Counted from the first letter of the stretch, positions 35,505 to 44,641 are shown. The stretch: DNA of 64,000 nucleotides from Planctomycetaceae bacterium (GCA_002709045.1 PAPJ01000012.1:372001-436000); one strand, 5' to 3'. Notes: a model not told the origin generated them from the sequence alone. Translations and numbers: made by a program.

Positions 35505-35897
35505 TTATTTATTGTAAACGTCATCTGGATTCACTAACCGTTCTTCGATAATGTTTAATCCGTGGTCTGTTACTTCCCGGAAAAAACACGATTCATAACC
35601 TTGATGGCATGCGGCACCTTTCTGGCGAACGCGCATCAGGATTGTATCGCGGTCGCAGTCAACAAGCAGTTGCTCGACGGTTTGTATGTGACCACTTTCC
35701 TCACCTTTGTACCAGAGTTTGTTTCGGCTTCGACTAAAGTAAACAGCACGACCTGTTCGGATAGTCTCCTCATAAGCTTCGGCATTCATCCATGCCATCA
35801 TCAGAACCTTTCCGGAGTCGGCGTCCTGCGCAATCGCTGGCAATAAGCCATTATTGCGAGAAAAGTCCGGACTGTTAGTATTTGTATCGGAAGACAT
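35505..35897 (-). CDS. hisI: Phosphoribosyl-AMP cyclohydrolase
   Basis: A 130-residue single-function HisI with no fused HisE domain. It opens the adenine ring of phosphoribosyl-AMP in the third step of histidine synthesis. The family pattern is complete: [37 protein letters not shown], then the metal-binding DCDRD and the cysteines of [13 protein letters not shown]. Length and motifs match free-standing bacterial HisI. It is the first gene of the - strand hisI-ridA-metG group, preceded by about 360 bases without a gene. No other histidine genes are in the window. Confidence 0.95.
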   Translation of the reverse strand: MSSDTNTNSPDFSRNNGLLPAIAQDADSGKVLMMAWMNAEAYEETIRTGRAVYFSRSRNKLWYKGEESGHIQTVEQLLVDCDRDTILMRVRQKGAACHQGYESCFFREVTDHGLNIIEERLVNPDDVYNK

Positions 35898-36257
35898 TAG
35901 ATTCTCAAAAGATTGATAGTTTTGGTCTGTCTATTATGAAGTGTTCGGGCTGATTTGTAACCATGATTAACAGGAATCAAACTGAACCAGAGGCTCGATT
36001 TTTGCAGGATTAAAAATAATCGAATCACGCGGTAAAAATGGCTGATATACGGACTTTTTATTGATTGGGAAAGAATTAACGTTTTTTTTATTTTTCTATG
36101 GAACGCGCAACAATGATAGCGCGTCTAACGGGAGTAAGTAGATATTCTAGTTTCCTGTTTGAAACCAGCCTGCTCTGTACCACGAGCAGAGATACTTTGT
36201 TCACAAAGTGAACTGGCTGGTCATCGCAGACTTATAGGTAAAGAGGGTGTTTTTCCC
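35898..36257 (+). promoter_or_regulatory. Gene-free divergent region between hisI and an XRE-type regulator
   Basis: About 360 bases without a supported gene, holding the divergent promoters. An AT-rich block (around 36060-36100) is followed by small hairpins in the likely leader of the + strand gene: CTCTG/CAGAG around 36170-36190 and a GTTCAC/GTGAAC palindrome around 36200-36214. A GAGGGTG ribosome site lies at 36243-36249. I cannot assign exact promoter elements. Confidence 0.45.
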
Positions 36258-36824
36258 ATGGCAACAGTCGATCTTCAATTTAATCTCTTAGATGCTCTGG
36301 CTCCTGCTTCTAGGAAGCGAAATAATCTGAAAGCCACACCACAGAGCCGTTCGCGAAAATTTTCATTACCGGTTGAACAGGCTGATTGTGCTGTAAACCG
36401 CATTGCTTTTGTACGTGAACAACAGGAAATGACACTGCGAAGCGTTGCCCGTCATACCGGTGTGGATGTTCGTACCCTCCGCAAGCAAGAAAAGCCGACG
36501 GCTAACCTGACTTTGACAGAGTTGGCAGATTGGAGCAAAGCTCTCGATGTTCCCGTGGCAAATCTGATTGAAGAGCCGGAGTCCACACTTGACAACCCGG
36601 TTAAGAAACGAGCAGCGATGGTGCGCATTATGCGTAGTGCGATGAGTATTCATGATGCCGCCGAGTCCGGGAAGATGTCGGCGTTGGCAGAAACATTGGT
36701 TAGCCAACTGGTTGAACTTATGCCTGAACTCGAGGGATTGGCAGCCTGGCCGCAATATGGTCAGCGTCGCGGTCCGGAAGAAGTTGGTCGTGTTGCAGAA
36801 AGACCATTGCGAGTTGACCTTTAA
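36258..36824 (+). CDS. XRE-family helix-turn-helix protein
   Basis: A 188-residue cytoplasmic DNA-binding protein. ATG 36258 has a GAGGG ribosome site about nine bases upstream; the open frame extends 33 codons further but looks like leader. A Cro/C1-type HTH lies at residues about 47-104 (AFVREQQEMTLRSVARHTGV then VRTLRKQEKPTANLTLTELA), followed by NLIEEPES. The C-terminal half (about 110-188) is helical (MVRIMRSAMSIHDAAESGKM). The N-terminal 45 residues are basic and probably disordered. Targets are unknown. It stands alone between a divergent hisI operon and a convergent protease gene, with hairpins in its leader that could mean self-regulation. Confidence 0.8.
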   Translation: MATVDLQFNLLDALAPASRKRNNLKATPQSRSRKFSLPVEQADCAVNRIAFVREQQEMTLRSVARHTGVDVRTLRKQEKPTANLTLTELADWSKALDVPVANLIEEPESTLDNPVKKRAAMVRIMRSAMSIHDAAESGKMSALAETLVSQLVELMPELEGLAAWPQYGQRRGPEEVGRVAERPLRVDL

Positions 36825-36839
36825 TTCCGCAGCTGGGGA

Positions 36840-37916
36840 TTAATTTCCAGCAAGATCATCGATTCCAAGGCGCTCCATCAATGTTCTGATGTAGCGGGAG
36901 CTTACATAGAAACCTTCGTTGTCCTGAAGGTCTGCGGCATTACAGATTCCGATCAGATAACCATTCTGATCCACCAGTCCTCCTCCACTTCGCCCACCAG
37001 CCGGAGCTCCTTGAATTTGGATGTTATCGGGACCATCGTAACGATTAATGGAATTAATAACCGTCTTTTCCAGCGATGGTTTGGCACCCCGGTTACTGCC
37101 TGCAGAGATTACACGCTGGCCAGCATTAAGAGGTGTCTGCGAAGCTAGTTTGACAGGTACGATTTCACCATCAAACGGGATTGTTACTAATGCCAGGTCG
37201 AGATTATCGGCGTCGTAAATTAGCACTTGCCCGTTAACCCGTTTCATGTTGCCGGGATAAAACACATCGACAGCGACAGATGTTTTGCCTTTTGAACCCC
37301 GAAAAAGATGCCCGCATGTCGCAATCAGTGCCCGGCCTTGTTGAGCGTGAATGATGGTCCCACTGCCGTAGGAGATTCCTGAATCGTCGCGTAACTCTAT
37401 CCGAACAGTTGCTCGCAGAAGCTGTCGTCCCGCGGTATTTGGTAATATCTGGACGAGCGGTTGGATGCCGGCGCGGTTGACGCTGATCCAGCGGGATTGT
37501 GGATCTCGTTCTAATGAGCCCGCTATAATTTTAACCCTGGAAATAGTGGTAACCGGATGAACATGGCCCGGTGTCTTATCAATAGTTTCGGAGCTCGGAA
37601 ACAGTGCCCGTAGTTTCTCTTCAGTCAGGTAACCGATTTGTTGACTTTGGATTTTTCCTTTTTGCACCACGACAGTGGCTGGTAGGTCTTTGATCCCGTA
37701 ACGTTTAGCCAATGCTTCATTTCGTGTTACATCCACAATACGAATGTCATATCCCTGCTTTTGTAGGCGGGTGAGAGTAGGTTTCATCTTCTGGCATGCC
37801 GGACACCAGGATGCCGTAAAATGGACTACGACGGGTGACTCAGCTTGTGAACCGGGGGCTAATAAAAGCCCTATAAGTAACGCGTAAAGCGACACGGATT
37901 GAGACCATCCACGCAA
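36840..37916 (-). CDS. Exported thioredoxin-trypsin-like serine protease fusion
   Basis: A 358-residue protein with a signal peptide (1-25). Residues about 27-107 are a thioredoxin fold with a CPAC redox site (C38, C41) and the cis-proline stretch DLPATVVVQKG. Residues about 165-350 are a trypsin-like (S1C-type) protease with a visible triad: H203 in TCGHLF, D240 in NLDLALV and S310 in GGRSGGGLVD. The two functions in one exported chain suggest redox-linked proteolysis or quality control in the periplasm; this is inference. It converges with the XRE gene (15 bases apart) and lies downstream of pheT on the same strand, separated by a possible terminator. Confidence 0.88.
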   Translation of the reverse strand: MRGWSQSVSLYALLIGLLLAPGSQAESPVVVHFTASWCPACQKMKPTLTRLQKQGYDIRIVDVTRNEALAKRYGIKDLPATVVVQKGKIQSQQIGYLTEEKLRALFPSSETIDKTPGHVHPVTTISRVKIIAGSLERDPQSRWISVNRAGIQPLVQILPNTAGRQLLRATVRIELRDDSGISYGSGTIIHAQQGRALIATCGHLFRGSKGKTSVAVDVFYPGNMKRVNGQVLIYDADNLDLALVTIPFDGEIVPVKLASQTPLNAGQRVISAGSNRGAKPSLEKTVINSINRYDGPDNIQIQGAPAGGRSGGGLVDQNGYLIGICNAADLQDNEGFYVSSRYIRTLMERLGIDDLAGN

Positions 37917-38039
37917 AGGGTTGCAACAATAATGACGAGCGGATGGGTAATTTGATGGAGATTGTTGTTTCAGGCAAGCCCAGTTACTATTTGTTTAGAT
38001 CTTTATCTGGACGATACGCATTGTTAATTAAAAGAGATC

Positions 38040-38061
38040 GTTTTCATGATGGTCTGAAAAC
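38040..38061 (-). terminator. Possible terminator after pheT
   Basis: A hairpin with arms GTTTTCA and TGAAAAC and an eight-base loop lies just beyond the pheT stop. On the - strand it is followed by GATCTCTTTT, a weak T-tract. The stem is A/T-rich, so this is only a moderate candidate. Confidence 0.4.
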
Positions 38062-38067
38062 CTATTA

Positions 38068-40104
38068 TTAACCCAGAAGCTTGCCATCAAGTTGAGATTC
38101 GATAGCAGAGACGATTTTCTCACGTACTTTATCCGCCTCTTCATTAGTCATGGTTTGGTCATTACGGCGTAGCTTTACGGTGAACAGTACTCGTTTCATA
38201 TCGGTACCGTCCCGTTCAGGATCTCGATAGGTTTCCTGATAAGTGATGTCTTCCAGAATATCGGCATCCATGGCGCTTAGTACACTTGTTTCCAAAGCAT
38301 CCCATCGTACTGATTCCGCCACCACAATATTTAGATCTCGTGTGATGGCTGGAAAACTGCTGAGTTGAGAATGTTGAGGAATTAAAGTTGAGTTTTGTAC
38401 GAGTAAATCCATTCGGATTTCAGCAATACTGGCAGGGCTGCGCAGAGAAAAGGTCTTGAGCCCAGCGGCATCCACTTCACCGATGAATCCGAAGTGCTCC
38501 CCGTTTAACCTAAGTGAAGCACTATAGTCAGTGTGCAGCAAGTCCTGTTCAGTTGACTCAATAGTAAACCGACCGTTAACTTTCAGCGAAGACAGGATGG
38601 TTTCGATAACACCTTTAAGATGATAAAAACTCTGACCACTAGTGATTCCCAGCGTCCATTGTTCCCGAGGCAGGCCTTGCTCCTGAGGGAGATAGATTTT
38701 AGCTGTTTCAAACAGCTCGACATCCGGATTGGCAAGTGACTGATTGATTCGACGTACCTCTAAAAGGCTGGGTACGAGACTAGTTCTTAAAGCATCCGCT
38801 CCTTTAAGCATTGGAGAAATTGTTCGCAAAGGTGCTTTGTCAGACCATGGGCTGTAGGTTTGCGTCCAGGCGTTTGGAACCACACTGGCGGTTAGCGATT
38901 CGTCAAAGCCAACGGCAGTCATCGTGGTCCGTAATTTGGCGGCGATACGATCCCAGTCACTCTTGAAGGAAGCGGCCATAGGAACGCCAACATCTTCCGG
39001 AATTTTTTCGTAACCATGGATTCGTGCAATTTCTTCCAGCAGATCCGCTTCCCGCATCAGGTCACGGCGCCAGGTGGGCGGGGTTATTGTGATGGAGCTT
39101 TTATCACTTGAATTCTCAGTGTTACCCAGTGCTAACAGAATACGTTTCACTTCTTCAACGCTGATGGAGATTCCGAGAATTCGCTCTATCTGAGATAATC
39201 GCATGACAACCGGCTCGGGTTTCCAGTTGGTTGCACCGACATCAATAAGGCCTTCGTCAAGTGTGCCGCCACCGTGTTCGAGAATCAGCTCGCAAGCGCG
39301 ATTGGCTGCCCACTCGATTCCTTCGGGGTCTAATGCCCGTTCAAATCGATAGGATGAAGGACTGTGTAAGTTAAGCGCACGTGAAGTACTTCGAGTTGCC
39401 ATTGATGAGAATGCGGCGGATTCAATCAAAATATCGACGGTATCATCACCTACCTCACTGTCCGCACCGCCCATAATACCGGCGATGGCAACGGGGCGAT
39501 TGGCATCCGCAATGACACACATCCCAGGTGACAGTTTGTAGACATGGTGATCAATCGCTTCAAATTCCTCACCATCTGCCGCTTCACGGATCTTAATTTG
39601 CTGTCCCTGTAGTTTGGCAAGATCGAATGCATGCAAAGGCTGGCCGCACTCCATCAGTACGTAGTTGGTGATGTCCACAATATTGTTAACAGGTTTCCAA
39701 TCTCTACTGACTGGTAAGAACACGGTTCTCAGCTGATCCTGCATCCACTGGGGACTTTCACCGATTTTTACGCCCCGGATAATTCGAGCAGTATAACGCG
39801 GGCAAAGTTCGGGCGTTTCAATAGTGACAGTAAATTCTGAATCCGCAGGCGGGCCGGCTGCTGTTGGATTTGGATTAGGAAACGAAATTGGCAGGTCATA
39901 AAGCACAGCGATTTCGCGGGCAACACCAATGTGCCCCAGACAATCCGGACGATTACTGGTTACTTCCAGATCGATAGCCAGATCGTCGAAGACGCTTTCT
40001 GTGCCTTCATGGTTCAACCCTGACATCGCGAGCCGGTTTTCCAGCTCTTCACGATTCATGTCGAGGGCGACGTATTGCGTAAGCCAATTCCAGGAAACAA
40101 GCAT
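38068..40104 (-). CDS. pheT: Phenylalanyl-tRNA synthetase beta subunit, short form without N-terminal tRNA-binding domain
   Basis: A 678-residue beta subunit of the alpha2-beta2 enzyme that charges tRNA-Phe. It begins MLVSWNWLTQYVALDMNREE as usual, but residue 38 (GTESV) runs directly into the segment before TSNRPDCLGHIGVAREIAVL. The roughly 110-residue EMAP/OB tRNA-binding insertion found in common bacterial PheT (about 790-800 residues) is therefore absent. B3/B4 and B5 domains, a catalytic-like core and the C-terminal FDX-ACB anticodon-binding domain (FPAITRDLNIVV to the end) are present. It follows pheS after 42 bases. The short form is a real structural difference, not a frameshift, since no extra frame carries the missing domain. 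Confidence 0.95.
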   Translation of the reverse strand: MLVSWNWLTQYVALDMNREELENRLAMSGLNHEGTESVFDDLAIDLEVTSNRPDCLGHIGVAREIAVLYDLPISFPNPNPTAAGPPADSEFTVTIETPELCPRYTARIIRGVKIGESPQWMQDQLRTVFLPVSRDWKPVNNIVDITNYVLMECGQPLHAFDLAKLQGQQIKIREAADGEEFEAIDHHVYKLSPGMCVIADANRPVAIAGIMGGADSEVGDDTVDILIESAAFSSMATRSTSRALNLHSPSSYRFERALDPEGIEWAANRACELILEHGGGTLDEGLIDVGATNWKPEPVVMRLSQIERILGISISVEEVKRILLALGNTENSSDKSSITITPPTWRRDLMREADLLEEIARIHGYEKIPEDVGVPMAASFKSDWDRIAAKLRTTMTAVGFDESLTASVVPNAWTQTYSPWSDKAPLRTISPMLKGADALRTSLVPSLLEVRRINQSLANPDVELFETAKIYLPQEQGLPREQWTLGITSGQSFYHLKGVIETILSSLKVNGRFTIESTEQDLLHTDYSASLRLNGEHFGFIGEVDAAGLKTFSLRSPASIAEIRMDLLVQNSTLIPQHSQLSSFPAITRDLNIVVAESVRWDALETSVLSAMDADILEDITYQETYRDPERDGTDMKRVLFTVKLRRNDQTMTNEEADKVREKIVSAIESQLDGKLLG

Positions 40105-40146
40105 GATACTAATTTGCTTTGATAAAACGAATAAAAAGGGAAAGGA

Positions 40147-41178
40147 CTAAAATTGAGCTAGAAAACGGACATCGTTTTTATAAAACTCACGAATGTCGGT
40201 GATTCCGTGACGCCGCATACAGAGACGTTCAACGCCGAGACCAAAGGCAAATCCGGTTACTTCTTCCGGGTCATAACCAACGGCTTGTAGTACGTTAGGA
40301 TCGACCATTCCGGCCCCACCAAATTCAATCCATTGATTATTCCAGTAGTAGTCAGCTTCTACACTGGGCTCGGTAAACGGGAAGAAGGATGGTCGGAAAC
40401 GAATTGTGACGTCGTCACCTAAATAGCTGGTGGCGAATAACCGAAGTACACTTTTCAGATCGGCCATCGTTACCTTTGTGTCGATCATCAACCCTTCGAT
40501 TTGATGGAACATAGGGTAATGCGTGGCATCCGCCGTGTCAGGGCGATAGACGCGACCGAGTGAAATGATTCTGATAGGCGGCTTGGTTTTTTCCATCACT
40601 CGAATTTGTACGGTACTTGTCTGACTTCGCAGAAGCAAATTAACAGGGTTCTTTTCCCCTGAATTAGCTTCGGCTGTTGCCAGATAAAAGTTTTCCAGCG
40701 GGTCACGAGCCGGATGGTCATCAGGGATATTCAAGGCAACAAAATTGTGCCAGTCATCTTCGATCTCCGGACCGTCAGCGGTGGAAAAACCTAGTCGCCC
40801 CATAATGTCTTTGAGTTCTTCAATCGTTTGTGTGATGGGGTGGATGCGCCCCAGTTTAAAACGATCGCCCGGTAGTGAAGAATCAAACTTCGTATCTCGC
40901 GTAGTATCACCATCACCGCCTTTGATGCGGGCACTGGCAGATTCGAAAGCGTTTTCAATTCGCCCCTTGGTTTGGTTAAAGGTTTTTCCGGCAACAGGCT
41001 TGTCTTCGCTACCGACGGTTCCCATGAGTTTTTGAACCGATTTAAGCTTTCCGTTTTTGGCTCCCAGAAACTCAACCCGAGCTTCTTCTAGCGCGTCCGT
41101 GTTTTCGGCAGAGTTAAAAGTGGACTCTGCTTCCGAGACAAGTTGTTCCAGTTGATCGAGAAATTCCTGCAGTGCCAT
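40147..41178 (-). CDS. pheS: Phenylalanyl-tRNA synthetase alpha subunit
   Basis: A 343-residue catalytic alpha subunit. An N-terminal coiled coil (about 1-85) that would contact tRNA-Phe contains [13 protein letters not shown]. The class II core follows with [19 protein letters not shown], motif 2 in [19 protein letters not shown] and motif 3 in [20 protein letters not shown]. Length and order are standard. It lies downstream of rplT, from which it is separated by about 108 bases containing a hairpin with a T-tract. It pairs with pheT 42 bases on. The cluster order rpmI-rplT-pheS-pheT is conserved in many bacteria. Confidence 0.97.
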   Translation of the reverse strand: MALQEFLDQLEQLVSEAESTFNSAENTDALEEARVEFLGAKNGKLKSVQKLMGTVGSEDKPVAGKTFNQTKGRIENAFESASARIKGGDGDTTRDTKFDSSLPGDRFKLGRIHPITQTIEELKDIMGRLGFSTADGPEIEDDWHNFVALNIPDDHPARDPLENFYLATAEANSGEKNPVNLLLRSQTSTVQIRVMEKTKPPIRIISLGRVYRPDTADATHYPMFHQIEGLMIDTKVTMADLKSVLRLFATSYLGDDVTIRFRPSFFPFTEPSVEADYYWNNQWIEFGGAGMVDPNVLQAVGYDPEEVTGFAFGLGVERLCMRRHGITDIREFYKNDVRFLAQF

Positions 41179-41208
41179 AATTAAGTCTCTGAAAGGAATT
41201 TAAGGGTT

Positions 41209-41251
41209 AAAAAAGAACAGGAGAGCAAAGTCTAGCTGACTTACTCTCCTG
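41209..41251 (-). terminator. Terminator or attenuator between rplT and pheS
   Basis: On the - strand the arms CAGGAGAG and CTCTCCTG enclose an 18-base loop and are followed by TTCTTTTTT, a good intrinsic terminator form. Its position between rplT and pheS means that pheS-pheT either has its own promoter or is controlled by attenuation. No leader peptide with repeated phenylalanine codons was recognised. Confidence 0.75.
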
Positions 41252-41286
41252 AACATGGTTCCATCCGCATTGTGCGAAGATTCGCG

Positions 41287-41643
41287 TTAATCAGCAAGGG
41301 CAGCTTTGACAATATTAACAACGGCTTCAAAGCCAGCGGGGTCATGAATGGCCATTTCGCTGAGTGACTTACGATCCAGTTGGATCTCAGCCTTGTTCAG
41401 TCCGTGGATGAACTGACTGTAACGCAGATCGTAAGCACGACAAGCTGCGTTTAGCCGTGTGATCCACAGACGCCTAAAATCACGAGCCCTTACTTTACGG
41501 TCACGATATGAATACGCACCTGAACGAACCTCTGTTTCTTTGACGGTACGGAGTAAATTTCCGCGTCCGCCCCAATTTCCCTTGGCTCGTTTGAAAAGAC
41601 GGCGTTTTGCCTTGGCACGAGCTGCACCGTATGTAGTTCTCAT
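41287..41643 (-). CDS. rplT: 50S ribosomal protein L20
   Basis: A 118-residue basic protein with the classic L20 order: an extended lysine/arginine-rich N-terminus ([20 protein letters not shown]), then [40 protein letters not shown] and the helical end [21 protein letters not shown]20 binds 23S rRNA early in large-subunit assembly and in several bacteria represses its own operon. ATG 41643 is preceded by an AAGGAG ribosome site. It starts 128 bases after rpmI on the same strand, an unusually long gap for this pair. Confidence 0.97.
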   Translation of the reverse strand: MRTTYGAARAKAKRRLFKRAKGNWGGRGNLLRTVKETEVRSGAYSYRDRKVRARDFRRLWITRLNAACRAYDLRYSQFIHGLNKAEIQLDRKSLSEMAIHDPAGFEAVVNIVKAALAD

Positions 41644-41771
41644 AGCTTTCGCTCCTTGTTACCTCGTCAGGCCTTTTCTTTCGAAAACGTTTTTTGCCCA
41701 CGCGGTTGGTATTGTCTCAGTTAATTCAAATCTCAGGGAAATACTAAGAATGATTTGGTTGATAAAGCTCG

Positions 41772-41975
41772 TTAGTTGCTATATCCATTTAGTGCTTTTG
41801 CAATTTTCTTTTCATCGCAGGAAGCTTGAACTGTTGTGCCACGTAGGTTTCTTCTACGCTTGTTTGACACAGCCTGAGCCAGATGGCTGGTTCCGGCACT
41901 ACGGTGCTTGGCCTTGCCCTTGGCTGACAAACGGAATCGTTTCTTAGTTCCCTTGTGGGTTTTCTGCTTTGGCAT
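41772..41975 (-). CDS. rpmI: 50S ribosomal protein L35
   Basis: A 67-residue protein, the normal length for L35, with the family start PKQKTHKGTKKRFRLSAKGK and the KHRSAGTSHLA and KRRRNLRGT stretches that lie along 23S rRNA. In most bacteria infC lies directly upstream. Here infC is about 2 kb away, and two genes on the opposite strand occupy the space. rpmI therefore needs its own promoter, presumably between 41976 and 42112, and that region is shared with the divergent membrane-protein gene. Confidence 0.96.
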   Translation of the reverse strand: MPKQKTHKGTKKRFRLSAKGKAKHRSAGTSHLAQAVSNKRRRNLRGTTVQASCDEKKIAKALNGYSN

Positions 41976-42112
41976 CGTCTATTTTTGCTTTCGTATCAAG
42001 TGACGTAAAACATCCACTGGGAATCAAATATTTTAAGCTCGTTCTTGCTCTTACAAAAGGGGGTAAATCTAATAGATTAAAGACCCATAAGGAGGTTTTA
42101 CTAGGTCAGCAA

Positions 42113-42568
42113 ATGGTCAATTTGACAATCTGGATATCGTTAGTTTTCTACCTAGCGGCTGTCGCCGTTTTGTTTCTTGTCGTTGATGACAGGAAACAAT
42201 ATAAAACTTACCGAATTCTATGGAGCTTAGGCTGCATTTTCTCCCTGATTCATGTCTTTTGTGCATTTCATTTTGTGCATGATTGGGATCATCAAGCCGC
42301 TGTAAAACACACAATTATCGAGACAGAACGGGTTATCGGTTTGCGATTCGAGTATGGAATCTACTTTAATTACCTGTTTTTGCTCGTTTGGACTATCGAC
42401 TGCTTTGTCAAAGAACCAAACATTTGGTGGAGCCGTCTTGTGCATATCTATATGCTGATCATCATCATTTCGGCTACTGTCGTGTTTGAAGACGGACTTA
42501 TTCGTTATATCGCACTTGCTGTTTTGGCGATTCTCGCTCTGGTTTACTATCGATATCGGTCAGAGTAA
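42113..42568 (+). CDS. Small four-helix membrane protein of unknown function
   Basis: A 151-residue hydrophobic protein from ATG 42113 with about four to five membrane segments: ISLVFYLAAVAVLFLVV, ILWSLGCIFSLIHVFCAF, GIYFNYLFLLVWTIDCF and two near the C-terminus (HIYMLIIIISATVVF and YIALAVLAILALVYY). Histidines in HVFCAFHFVHDWDHQAAVKH are notable but match no family that I recognise. A perfect AAGGAGG lies at 42089-42095, about 18 bases before the ATG, too far for normal use, and no start codon is nearer in frame. It is one of two + strand genes interrupting the infC-rpmI cluster. Translation is likely but function is unknown. Confidence 0.7.
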   Translation: MVNLTIWISLVFYLAAVAVLFLVVDDRKQYKTYRILWSLGCIFSLIHVFCAFHFVHDWDHQAAVKHTIIETERVIGLRFEYGIYFNYLFLLVWTIDCFVKEPNIWWSRLVHIYMLIIIISATVVFEDGLIRYIALAVLAILALVYYRYRSE

Positions 42569-42704
42569 AACCGTCCCGCATCAGAGCGACAATTTAGTCT
42601 TTTCGTTGTCCCGCTTCACCAACGCTAAGGTAAATAAATTTAACTAATTTGAGCTGGCAATCACTTTGATTGAGCGGGTGCCACTTATTGATTAAGCTGG
42701 GGTC

Positions 42705-44021
42705 ATGGTAGAACAACAGGCTATTGAGCGGATTGCGTACCTTACAAGTGGTGCGGCAAATATGTTTTGTGGTAGCTGCTTGCATGATAATACGCTCGCA
42801 AGAGCATGGAATAAGCAGGGTATTGATGCTCTTCTGGTTCCTACTTACACCCCCATTCGAACTGATGAAGAGGACGTAAGTGTCGATCAGGTTTTCTTCG
42901 GCGGGATCAATGTTTACCTGCAACAAAAGATTTTCTTTTTTCGCTATCTTCCCACGTTTCTGGATCGTTTCCTTGATAGCAAATGGTTGTTAAGAAAAGC
43001 GACTTCCCGAGGTCTTGAAATCAGTGCCCGAGCACTCGGTTCACTAACGGTGTCCATGCTCAAAGGGCGGCACGGCAATCAGCGTAAAGAAGTAAAGCGA
43101 CTATGTAACTGGCTTCGCAATGATATTAAGCCTGACGTTGTATTGCTTAGCAATTTACTCATCGGCGGCTGTATCTCAGATTTAAAACGTCTTGATATTC
43201 CGGTTGTCGTAACTCTTCAGGGAGACGACATCTTTCTCGAAGATCTAATTGAACCGTTTAAGACTCAGGCGATTGATATCCTCCGTCAAATCGTTCCTGA
43301 TGTATCCGGTTTTCTTGTTCACAGTGAATACTACAGGGATTACATGATGTCGTTGCTGCAAATCCCATCCGAGAAAATTTATGTTGTTCCTTTGGGAATT
43401 GACACGCAAGACGTGGTTCCGGTAGCAAGCGATTCGACCCACCCGCGGACAATAGGATACCTGGCACGCATGTCCCGGGAGAAAGGCCTGCATGTTTTGG
43501 TTGATGCTTTTATCGCATTGAAACAAATGCCAGAGACTGAAGATGTAAAATTGCATTTGGCTGGCTGGCGGGGTGTAACAAATCAGCAATTTGCAGACGA
43601 GCAAATTCAGCGGCTGAAAGATGCCGGCCTGGAAGAAAGTTTTGTTGACTATGGTACAGTTGACCGTGAAGGTAAATTCACGTTGCTTAACAATTCAGAC
43701 CTATTGTGTGTGCCAACAATTTATAAAGAGCCTAAAGGTTTATTTGTTTTGGAGGCATTGGCTCATGGGGTACCAGTTGTACTACCTGAACACGGAGCCT
43801 TTCCGGAAGTTATTAATGACGTTGGAGGCGGAGAATTGGTACCGCCCCGGGATCCGCAAGCGCTTGCTAAATGCTGGTATGATCTGCTACAAAACCGAGC
43901 AGCATTAAGTGAATTAGGTAATCAGGGTCGTGAAGCTGTACTTTCGCGACGTGATGCCGAGACAATGGCAAATAAAACGCTTGAGGTTCTTAACCAGATT
44001 GTCCGGTCAGACTCAGCTTAG
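42705..44021 (+). CDS. GT4-family glycosyltransferase
   Basis: A 438-residue GT-B fold glycosyltransferase. The N-terminal acceptor domain begins RIAYLTSGAANMFCGSCLHD. The C-terminal nucleotide-sugar domain has IGYLARMSREKGLHVLVDAF and the family EX7E motif in EPKGLFVLEALAHGVPVVLP. It presumably transfers a sugar from a nucleotide donor to a lipid or polysaccharide at the cytoplasmic face; the acceptor is unknown. It lies opposite to, and ends one base from, the infC stop, so the two genes converge without spacer. With its small membrane-protein neighbour it splits the ribosomal and tRNA-synthetase cluster. Confidence 0.9.
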   Translation: MVEQQAIERIAYLTSGAANMFCGSCLHDNTLARAWNKQGIDALLVPTYTPIRTDEEDVSVDQVFFGGINVYLQQKIFFFRYLPTFLDRFLDSKWLLRKATSRGLEISARALGSLTVSMLKGRHGNQRKEVKRLCNWLRNDIKPDVVLLSNLLIGGCISDLKRLDIPVVVTLQGDDIFLEDLIEPFKTQAIDILRQIVPDVSGFLVHSEYYRDYMMSLLQIPSEKIYVVPLGIDTQDVVPVASDSTHPRTIGYLARMSREKGLHVLVDAFIALKQMPETEDVKLHLAGWRGVTNQQFADEQIQRLKDAGLEESFVDYGTVDREGKFTLLNNSDLLCVPTIYKEPKGLFVLEALAHGVPVVLPEHGAFPEVINDVGGGELVPPRDPQALAKCWYDLLQNRAALSELGNQGREAVLSRRDAETMANKTLEVLNQIVRSDSA

Positions 44022-44022
44022 G

Positions 44023-44577
44023 TTATCGAGGTACGACCATGGCGATCATGCGTCGACCATGCTGTTGTGGTGTCTGCTCTACTTTGCCAAGTTCCTCCAG
44101 CTCCTGCAATACATCATTCATTACCCGGCGCCCTTCTTCGATGTGTGCCATTTCACGGCCTCGGAAAAGTACAGAAACCTGAACCTTATCTCTGTGCTTC
44201 AGGAACTTCTTGGCCTGATTCACTTTGAACTGGATATCATGATCACCGGTTTTTGGGCGAAGACGAACTTCTTTGGTCTTCGTATGCGATGTATTGCGAG
44301 AAGCCTTCTTCTTTTTTTCATACTTATACTTGCCGTAATCCATGATTCGACAAACCGGCGGCCGTTCACTAGGAGCCACCTCCACCAGATCTAAACCTGC
44401 TTCGCTAGCAATTTCTTTTGCCTGGTCTGTTTCAATAATGCCAAGTTGTTCTCCGTCATAGCTAATGACTCGAATCGGTGAAATTCGAATTTGATCATTA
44501 ATACGAGTACTTTCGCGGTCGATGATTGATATCCTTGTTTTGATGATGAAATTAGTAGAAACGAATTTTGTTTCCAT
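44023..44577 (-). CDS. infC: Translation initiation factor IF-3
   Basis: Up to 184 residues. IF3-N contains [20 protein letters not shown] and the hallmark [19 protein letters not shown] linker; IF3-C contains [20 protein letters not shown] and [18 protein letters not shown]-3 binds the 30S subunit and proofreads start-codon choice. The outer ATG (44577) has no ribosome site and adds about 17 residues beyond the usual N-terminus. An AAGGA at 44532-44536 stands five bases before an in-frame ATC at 44526, and infC is known in other bacteria to use rare AUU-type starts for self-control, so initiation there is possible. thrS lies 98 bases upstream. Confidence 0.96.
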   Translation of the reverse strand: METKFVSTNFIIKTRISIIDRESTRINDQIRISPIRVISYDGEQLGIIETDQAKEIASEAGLDLVEVAPSERPPVCRIMDYGKYKYEKKKKASRNTSHTKTKEVRLRPKTGDHDIQFKVNQAKKFLKHRDKVQVSVLFRGREMAHIEEGRRVMNDVLQELEELGKVEQTPQQHGRRMIAMVVPR

Positions 44578-44641
44578 TAACGTAATTCTATATAGATGAG
44601 CAACTGAAATGGAAGTTCTAACACTAAATATACCGCTTTAA

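Noticed and set aside
43930..44394. A 154-residue + strand frame running across the glycosyltransferase end into infC
   Set aside because: It overlaps the 3' ends of two certain genes in other frames and encodes nothing recognisable.
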